From NCBI RefSeq assembly GCF_048544455.1, contig NC_133529.1, forward strand, positions 42,509,456 through 42,573,455: 64,000 bases of DNA, read 5' to 3'. Shown here piece after piece: positions 56,975 through 64,000 of this stretch. The position numbers and the translations under genes were made by a program. The notes under the pieces were generated by a model that did not search any database, had not been told where the DNA came from, and was given only the letters and a program-made list of their open reading frames with translations. Each line of letters opens with the position of its first letter. The first letter of the stretch is position 1. Origin of the DNA: Silene latifolia (lineage: Eukaryota > Streptophyta > Magnoliopsida > Caryophyllales > Caryophyllaceae).

Positions 56975-58722
56975 TGATCGGTCCGTTTCGTGTTCACAAT
57001 TTAATAGATGTTGTCGTTGGGCCACGTCCGAATCAAAACACAATTTATAGCTTCACAAACAACTCTACAATTAGTAAAGAGGCAAGTAAAGGTCGGATCC
57101 CAAGGGACGGGAATTGAGATGAGATTTCTATTGAAACTAGTGGTGTCTTAGGGGTGTCACAATTTGGGTTGATGTAGAAGGTCACTAACTAAATAGCAAT
57201 GAAAGTAAATAAGCAAGATGAATTAAAAGGGTTGTAAACAATTGATAAAAAGCACTAGGGTATCATGGGGTCATAGGGGAATCATGGGAATTGATCATAC
57301 AAACATGTTCTCAAATTATAAGCAAGCAATTATTGTTGTGATGGATTGAGTTGGGTTATATCTTACAATCCTAGGAAAGTTTGGGTCCCAGAGCCGAATC
57401 GATTAGATTGTACAATAACTACAAGTCGAGATAGTCTTCCCTACTCAACAACAGGCATGGTCTAATGAGACTCGAGTTGGTTTATGTCTTACAAGTCTCA
57501 TTGAAAAGATAGGTGATGGGTAAAAAATGCAAGGATTCATAGGCTCACATTTCATCAAACATAACATGTGCATAAGTTGAGATCAAAACAAGCAAGCAAA
57601 TAAACCATGAAAGCATATTAATTTAAGCATGAATCATTCCCCATGTTGGTTTTCCCTAATTACCCATTAACCCTAGCTAGGTCACTACTCACTCATTATC
57701 ATGTTGATCATGCTAGCAAGGTTGTCAATCATACCAACAAAAGGAAACATGATGAATAAATGAAAGTAATTAACAATAATTAAAAAGGGATTAAGAGAAT
57801 TATACCTACTAATGATTCCAATAACAAAGTAAAGAATAAAAGAAGTACTTGATGCTTGATTGAGAGGTTGTCAATCTCCCAATAATAACCCAAATAATCT
57901 TCAATTACCCAAAATAAAGGATGAACAAGAGAGAGATTAAGGAAATAAAACTTGTATTAAAACTTGATTAATTGTTGATTACAATACTAAAGAGAGATTT
58001 GATTGATATTAACTACTCTAATAATTAATAAGAAGAACCTCCTCTTCTAATTAGACTAATGGGGTATTTATAGTGGAAATTAGGTGGATGCATTAGGGTT
58101 AACTAAGGGCTAAACTAGTAATTACACTTTTTAGATTGAGCAGGGAGGAGCCGGTATTTTTCGAAGGAATGGCTTCTTTCTTTGTAGCTTGGAGAAGACG
58201 AAATTTCGCTGTACTGGAATCCGTGCGTATTGGAGTCGGGACGGGCGGATTTAGGCAGGGGAAGACGGGTGTCTTCAGGGGAATCCGAGCGGATTCTGGT
58301 GGCTGCTAACCCGGGCGTCTTTGAAGGAAGACGCACGGATTGTGCTTGTGGAGGACGGGCGGATTCAGGACAATCCGCTCGGATTGTAGCTCAGCACTAT
58401 TTCTTCTTCTTTTCTTCATAAAATCCTTGGGGATTTCCTTGGGGATGCAAGGATCCTTTCTCAACATTGCTCATCTACTATCATATGTACAAAGGCCTTC
58501 TAATCTTGTCTCTCCTTGATGCTTGGTCATTGAATTTAATCAATTTAGTCTCGTTTTGCCATGAAAATGCAAGATTTGCACTCCTTTCCTACCAAGGGAT
58601 CAAAATCTCAAAGAATATGCAAAACAAAGAACTAAAGACAATAAATGACCCAAGTATGCACTAAAAAGCATGGGAACAAGGCTAATTCGGGGGCTAAATA
58701 TGCGCTAATTATGGTCACATCA
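56975..58722 (-). repeat. Athila B 3' LTR
   Basis: 1748 bp. The right border TGATGTGACC (58722, minus) follows the purine-rich GGTTTGGGGATATT. The left border at 56975 is inferred from TGAT...ATCA symmetry with Athila A and from the break in the Ogre ORF. A TATA-like ACTATAAATAC lies at 58064-58074 (minus). Eight dyads lie at 58218-58385. Confidence 0.8.
58218..58385. repeat. Eight 14-bp dyads (AAGACG/AATCCG half-sites) in the Athila B LTR
   Basis: Starts at 58218, 58238, 58262, 58282, 58308, 58328, 58352 and 58372. They form four pairs, each exactly 20 bp apart, with pairs 44-46 bp apart. Each dyad joins half-sites such as AAGACG, AATCCG or GGGACG through two bases to CGGATT or CGTCTT, for example AATCCG-AG-CGGATT. 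Confidence 0.9.
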
Positions 58723-60854
58723 AATATCCCCAAACCGAACCTTTGCTCGTCCCGAGTAAAGAGGTGACAAAGACTAGGACCATTATTTAAACTAACCTAA
58801 TAACATAGCCGATATGAGACAATTAGCGGGTCTCACTCCGCCCCTTCAACTCACAACAAGACAACCATGAGGTAGGATGCCTTCTTGCAAGGCAAGGTGG
58901 GTCTTGCCAAAATGGCGACACATCCAAATATTAAGCACACAAAATCAAATAGTGGATGCATCTACAAAAGGAATAGCCACTTCCTCATCAAGTGGCGGAG
59001 GCAACTAAAAGAGAACAAATTTAAGAGCATATAATCCTTCACAAATACTAGTTCAACAAATTACTAAGGCTAAGAGGATGACACTAAATCACCTCCAAAT
59101 GGTGTTAAACTAGACTACTTTCGTCCTCAATTTCCAAATGCTTTCGTCAAGAGCGATCGGATGGTGGTGTAATGATGATCCCTATGATGCTAGTAGCATA
59201 TGACATGACAAGTCTCGAATTCTCTACAAAAGTAAAGGTCATGGATCGTCCCAAGCTCGACAAAGTGGTTTGACAAAAAGGCTTTTTGGGAATGAAATGC
59301 TCAAATCTTTATAAACAAGGGTGGATATGACTAGTATTCAAAATTGTCCTCATTTAACTTTCACATTTCAAAAATTTAAGATGGGGTTTATCCCTTCCGG
59401 GCTAGTGTCCTTTGCTTTCGCCAATCGCTTATTAGGCAACCGGTTAACCTCTAGACAATAGCTTTTCGGGGTGATAGTCACTCTGTCTCTGGGCGGTCGA
59501 ATTCACAACCGTGTGGGGGCCCAATTCAATGGATCCCTCTCCAAAGCACATCGAAGTGGTACGCCTCCATCAAAACAACTAAATTTCTCAACATTTCAAC
59601 ATTTCATAACATTTGAGGTTTCCTTGGCAATAAATTACTTCCACATGACAAAATTTTCGAAATGAGCACTTCAAGCTTATTGATAGAAAATATTTTTGGG
59701 TTGCCTTACCACAAGGTCAATCAAGGTCACCTAAACAAGTTAACCAAGTCCACATCGCATCACGGGGTTGGACAGGTGACTCACATGCAAACCCTTGACT
59801 AGGCTTTGGGTCATGGGTCAAAAGACACTAGTATGACACTATCTAGGGTGTTTTACAACCATTCTAGTAGGCAAAGTCTTAAGTTGAAAAAGTATTTGTA
59901 ATGGCTTAGTTGCTCTTGTCAAAGTTCTCAATTAGGCATTTTTCAAAATGTTTTATCTAAATGCAACTACATGCCATGATGTAACTATTATATACATCCT
60001 AATGCAAGTGATTCTATCAACTAATATGACATGTAAACTAGATGCAAGTCCTAAGTTCACATTGTTATACCGCATCAATCAAAATAAAGCCACATAGTCA
60101 TTAACATAAAGAGGAAAAAGGAGATTGGAAAGATCATACCATGCGGTCTTCATGATCCTCATGTCTCGGATGTGGCGTAGTCATTCAATGTGAACAAGGA
60201 TAGAACAAACAATATATACAAAATATATATATAACTACACTACAAAAGAAATAAACATGTTTTTGGGTTTTTCAATTTTCAAATTTTTATGGTTTTTCGA
60301 AATTTTTCAATTTTTTTGGATTTTTGAATAAAAGTTAAGTTAGAATTCCCCATCCCCACAATAATATGGGCATTGTCCTCAATGGCCAAAATGATGGGAA
60401 ATTATGTAAACATGATGCATGATTTCTACACTAAATGCAAGCTACACTAATCTACACTACATGATGCATGGTTTTTGTTTATGACGGAGAGGATAATTTA
60501 GATTACCTCCCGTTGTGTATGCATTAACTTCCCCAAACCGAACTAGACATTATTTCTAATGTCCAAGGATGGGTGTAGTTCATGCACACACTATGCAATG
60601 CATGAAACTAATTTTGTCATTTTGGATTTTGAAAGGTGGGAACAATAAAATGAGAACACCTCAATGGGGCCGAGGTGTTAGTCCTCTATGGTGCTAGGAC
60701 TACTCCAACAATGATAAAGATTAATAAAATACAAGTTAACAAAACACAAACTTCTTTTCATGAAACTTTAAAATTAAAGAGAGGAGATGAGGGAACTTCA
60801 CTTAAACTTAGGTGGGTGCCTCTCGTCCGCTTCACCTAGCTATGAAGTAATCCT
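58723..60854 (-). other. Athila B 3' untranslated region
   Basis: About 2.1 kb between the ORF stop and the LTR. No supported ORF; the one at 59471-59665 lacks any domain. AT-rich, with an FF-encoding poly-pyrimidine/purine block near 60250-60330. Confidence 0.65.
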
Positions 60855-62396
60855 CTAGAGGTCGGCATCATCTCCTTCTAGATCGCTATCCCATATCTCC
60901 TTTGATGCATCACTCAAACTTGGGTCCATGAACTCGTCCTCTTCACTTTCAAGCTCCACCGTGTCTCCTCCACAAGAATTGTTGCTTCCCTCCTCTTGTC
61001 TCCCGTTTGCTCCTTCATTTGCTCTCTCCGAATTGGGGAAGAGTAGGTCCATTTGAGCCCATGAGGGAAATGCTCCTTCCTCACTAATCTTTCCCTTTTG
61101 AACCATATCGTGGTATTGAGGATAGAGTGCATAGTAAATGTCCACGTTGGTTTCGTATTGACGGTAGTGCAAATCTTGTAAGATTCCCGTAACAAAGTCG
61201 TCACGGGGAAGGATGAAGGGGTTGGGATGGTTATACGGTTGGTAAGGGAATGGGTAGAGAGGCACTTTGATCTTTTCATCTTGGGATTGTTGCTCTTGTT
61301 GTTGTTGTTGAGGATTTGGAGATGGTGCTTGTCTTGGTTGGGTTGGATTTGGAGGGATGAGGTAGGATGGGATTGGAGACAAATGTCCTCTTCTCGGGGA
61401 GATACGTGGTAGGTCATTCATTGGTAGATATATCGGATCGCTTCCTTTCGTTAACCACTTGATCCGCTTATCGACCCCCTCAAGAGTTATCCAATGGTGA
61501 TGAATGAGAAGAAGATCTTCATTTATCCTCGTGTTTCCCAAAAGAGGGGCATACTCATTATTCTCATTGAATCTCGGGTTGAAATGCTTCGCAAGCCTAG
61601 TAATGAGTCCTCCATTCACAATGTGTTTCATTCCATCATCGTCACCATTCCTAAACTTTGCCCATTTCTCTAGTAATACTAGAGGTGCATTGAAGTGGTA
61701 CACATTTCTTCCTTGAATATTGAGGTAGGATTCCATAAACACAAGGTCTAATTGGTTCACTATGGCCGGATCTCGGCGGGCAAGTAGGGTGCCCGAAATA
61801 AATCGGTAAGTAAGCCTCATGATCGGATTTTGGATATGAAAAGCGAGGCATTCCTTGGTGTGTATGAAATCCCGGCCGGTCATGGCCCTCCACAAAGGTT
61901 CAACACTATACTTCTTTGGCTTCGATGTTCGGGTAGGCGAAACATCGAGACCGAGTACATTTGCGAATTCTACAAGGGTCATCATCCTAGAAACATTCTC
62001 CAACCTAAAAACTATGCAAATTGTTTTGTTCAAGGTTGTAATCTTCAAAAAGCTCAAAAATTCAAGCACAAGAGATCGATAAGTTTGTTCATACATGCGA
62101 AAAAGGGTTGAGAGACCAAATACTTCAAAGAGAGCTTCCACTTGGTGATAAATCCCAAGTTTCCTCAAGGTAGCATGACATAAAAACTTAGTGGGAAGAA
62201 TATTCTTACTTAGAAGTCGGTGGAAGACTACTCTTTGCACATCATTGACAAATTCCACATTTGAGAAGTCATCAAGCCTTGTGAGATCTACAATCTCTTC
62301 ATGCTCCCTTCTTAATGTGTTGACATGGGAGGTTGAAGAACTTCCCCTCATCCTTGGTCTCCTCCTATTCCTAAAAGAGGATCTCCTTGGTGCCAT
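60855..62396 (-). CDS. Athila env-position ORF (ORF-1-like protein), intact
   Basis: Open from ATG 62396 (MAPRRSSFRNRRRPRMRG) for 513 residues; a longer reading from 62591 exists, but this ATG precedes the basic N terminus typical of the family. After the basic stretch comes the conserved block 'VQRVVFHRLLSKNILPTKF', 'LRKLGIYHQVEALFEVFGL', 'LEFLSFL', then 'NPIMRLTYRFISGTLLARRD'. The C-terminal third is proline- and glutamine-rich (QQQQQ near residue 375) with an acidic end (ELESEEDEF, DLEGDDADL). It is related to the fragment at 1-360. It sits where Athila carries its env-like gene, but I see no signal peptide or clear membrane span, so function is unknown. Confidence 0.8.
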   Translation of the reverse strand: MAPRRSSFRNRRRPRMRGSSSTSHVNTLRREHEEIVDLTRLDDFSNVEFVNDVQRVVFHRLLSKNILPTKFLCHATLRKLGIYHQVEALFEVFGLSTLFRMYEQTYRSLVLEFLSFLKITTLNKTICIVFRLENVSRMMTLVEFANVLGLDVSPTRTSKPKKYSVEPLWRAMTGRDFIHTKECLAFHIQNPIMRLTYRFISGTLLARRDPAIVNQLDLVFMESYLNIQGRNVYHFNAPLVLLEKWAKFRNGDDDGMKHIVNGGLITRLAKHFNPRFNENNEYAPLLGNTRINEDLLLIHHHWITLEGVDKRIKWLTKGSDPIYLPMNDLPRISPRRGHLSPIPSYLIPPNPTQPRQAPSPNPQQQQQEQQSQDEKIKVPLYPFPYQPYNHPNPFILPRDDFVTGILQDLHYRQYETNVDIYYALYPQYHDMVQKGKISEEGAFPSWAQMDLLFPNSERANEGANGRQEEGSNNSCGGDTVELESEEDEFMDPSLSDASKEIWDSDLEGDDADL

Positions 62397-63302
62397 TCTT
62401 TGATTATAGAGCTTGATTCTTTTGATTTGTGAAGGAATAAAGATGCTCCTTGTTGATTGAGTGTTGCCTTTGGAAACCCTAGAAAATTGGGGCCTTTTGA
62501 TTTTTGTGGGTTTAAGAGTGATTTGGATGTGCTTGGGAGTCATAAGGAGGTGGGTTTTATAATGCAAGTGGAAGGAGGAGTGATGTGTCACTAAATGTGA
62601 GGTGGGGTGTAATTTTAATTAAGAAAAGACGGGTCAAATCAACATGGGAAGACGGGCGGATTCGAGCAGAAGACGCTCGGATTCAGGCTTCTCGGGACGG
62701 GCGGATTCTGGGTAAGACGCCCGGATTCTTTCACAGCTAAATTTCCAAAAAAAATAACGCCACAAGACGGGCATCTCGAGCATGAGACGCTTGGATTCCT
62801 TTTTATCGGGACGGGCGGATTCTTCTGAAGACGGGCGGATTCTCTTCCAGGAATTTTTCTTGAAATGCACAGGTAGAAAGACGGGCGTCTTTCTACAAAG
62901 CCGGCCGGATTCTTCAGGACGGGCGTCTTCCCTTCTGAGACGCTCGGATTCTCCTTCAGTCCCAAAATCTTCAGATTCTTAGCGTAGCAGGACAGACGGA
63001 TTCTCCTCAGGCCGCCCGGATTCTGGCAAGACGGTCGGATTCCAGGGAACACGCACGTGTTCAAGCTGTGAATTCTTCCTTTGACTTTCTTTCCTCTCCT
63101 AGATGCTTCCCCACACTTGAAAATTGGTTCCTTCCTTCATAAAAATTCGTTAGTGACCCTCCCTCACTTACTCTCATGAAAAGAGCTCATGCTTACTATT
63201 GAAAAAAATGCAATAAAATTATAAATACAAGTTAGAGGGTTAGTATATTTACAAGCGGTGGTTTTGGGAGGACTCCACCAAACTCTCCCTTTGATGGTTC
63301 TT
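62397..63302 (-). other. Spacer between Athila B pol and its downstream ORF, with dyad array
   Basis: Contains the promoter-proximal or leader part of the ORF (62397-62630) and the dyad array at 62649-63061. Small ORFs here (62634-63064) are translations of the repeats. Confidence 0.65.
62649..63061. repeat. Sixteen 14-bp dyads in the Athila B spacer
   Basis: Starts at 62649, 62670, 62694, 62714, 62764, 62784, 62808, 62828, 62878, 62898, 62916, 62937, 62989, 63009, 63028 and 63048. Typical forms are AAGACG-GG-CGGATT, AAGACG-CT-CGGATT and AAGACG-GG-CGTCTT. Neighbours are mostly 19-24 bp apart, and blocks of four restart after 50-52 bp. Confidence 0.9.
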
Positions 63303-64000
63303 TCAAGGATGAGAAGGTCTGAGGTAGGTGACCTCGACCTCTTCAATGAATGCTCCTTCATAATATGGCTTCAATCTTTGACCATTGACTTTGAACTTGC
63401 TTCCATCTTCCGCCTTGAGTTCAAAATCTCCATATTTTCCAACTTCGGTTATCACATAGGGACCCATCCATCTAGAGTTCAACTTTCCCGGCAAAAGTCG
63501 GTAGCGTGAATTGAATAGAAGGACTTTGTCCCCTTTGTGCAAGGCCTTTTGTCTAATTCTCTTGTCATGGAGTAATTTTGTTTTTTTCCTTATAAATCTT
63601 TGCATTCTCATAGGATTGTAGTCGGAATTCCTCCAACTCTTGAATTTGAATCATCCTCTTTTGACCACTCAATTTGAGATCAAGATTAAGTGCTCGGATT
63701 GCCCAAAAAGCTTTGTACTCCAATTCGATTGGTAAATGACATGCTTTTCCATAGACAAGCTTGTAAGGGGAGGCTCCTATGGGAGTCTTATAGGCCGTCC
63801 TATAAGCCCAAAGAGCATCATCAAGCTTTGTGCTCCAATCTTTTCGGGTCTTGTTCACAACTTTCTCAAGGATTTGTTTGATCTCTCTATTTGAAATTTC
63901 AACTTGACCGCTTGTTTGAGGATGATATCCCAAGCCGGTTCTATGTTGAACACCATATTTGGTCAAAACAGATGCAAGTTTCTTCTCATGGAAATGCGTT
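63303..64000 (-). pseudogene. Athila B pol 3' end (integrase core end and C-terminal module), one frameshift
   Basis: Open at the right edge: [17 protein letters not shown], then [20 protein letters not shown], which contains the last catalytic Glu region of gypsy integrase. Then '[19 protein letters not shown]' and '[20 protein letters not shown]'. The frame ends near 63565 at a run of seven A (minus strand) where the expected continuation '[10 protein letters not shown]' needs six. The C-terminal module 'KVLLFNSRYRLLPGKLNSRW' follows in the next frame to 63303. No chromodomain is seen. One extra A may be a real mutation or a sequence error. Confidence 0.88.

Larger units (their letters stand above)
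56975..64000 (-). mobile_element. Athila-type Ty3/gypsy element B, 3' half
   Basis: Minus-strand order from the right edge: integrase end (64000-63303), spacer with dyads, env-like ORF (62396-60855), 3' UTR, polypurine tract, LTR (58722-56975). This is the Athila layout. The LTR reads TGATGTGACC...CCGATCA on the minus strand. The 5' half, other LTR and target duplication lie outside the window. Confidence 0.88.

Noticed and set aside
62634..63064. Arg/Ser-rich ORFs on both strands
   Set aside because: They are translations of the dyad array in the Athila B spacer.

Overview
This is nuclear DNA of a dicot plant. Two spliced host genes with short GT-AG introns sit in a sea of plant-type transposable elements: Ty1/copia of the SIRE type and a second copia family, Ty3/gypsy of the Athila and Ogre/Tat types, an L1-type LINE, hAT derivatives and MITEs. 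The species cannot be fixed from the sequence; Caryophyllales is a weak guess only.

Layout. 1-902: start of an Athila-type ORF on the minus strand (running off the left edge) with a likely leader intron. 911-2070: a non-autonomous hAT element. 2079-5557: two gypsy-type LTR remnants in opposite orientation. 6609-17857: a complete but mutated SIRE-type copia element with 1.45-kb LTRs, gag-pol and an env-like ORF. About 19500-27003: a full-length, decayed L1-type LINE with a poly(A) tail. 27004-36700: the only host-gene island, with a Hikeshi/OPI10-family gene (27793-28459, minus) and an alpha/beta-hydrolase gene (30519-33190, minus, first exon not found), sprinkled with Stowaway, hAT, PIF/Harbinger and MULE-like small elements. 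36709-64000: a nest in which an Ogre/Tat element (LTR from 36709, tRNA-Arg primer site at 55386, ORF start at 56897) was entered twice. Athila A (37417-53599, exact TSD accac) sits in its LTR and itself contains a copia element (43916-52931, exact TSD cgatc). Athila B (minus strand, 56975 to beyond the right edge) sits in the start of the Ogre ORF.

The most striking structure is not a gene. Three separate gypsy-type families here carry their own dispersed 14-bp dyad, all built on one plan: a 6-bp half-site ending in CG, a 2-bp centre, and a 6-bp half-site beginning with CG. The dyads come in pairs or short runs with starts mostly 19-22 bp apart (exactly 21 bp for every Athila A pair). They lie in LTRs, untranslated regions and, in Athila A, inside the gag reading frame. 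The SIRE element has a different recurrent dyad (AACAGTC-N5-GACTGTT). I cannot tell whether this is already described; it is the best candidate here for an unrecognised cis-acting system.

Almost all element ORFs are broken by stops, frameshifts or duplications. The Athila B ORF (60855-62396) is intact, and the second copia gag-pol has one nonsense codon. The two host genes have open, correctly phased exons and look functional.
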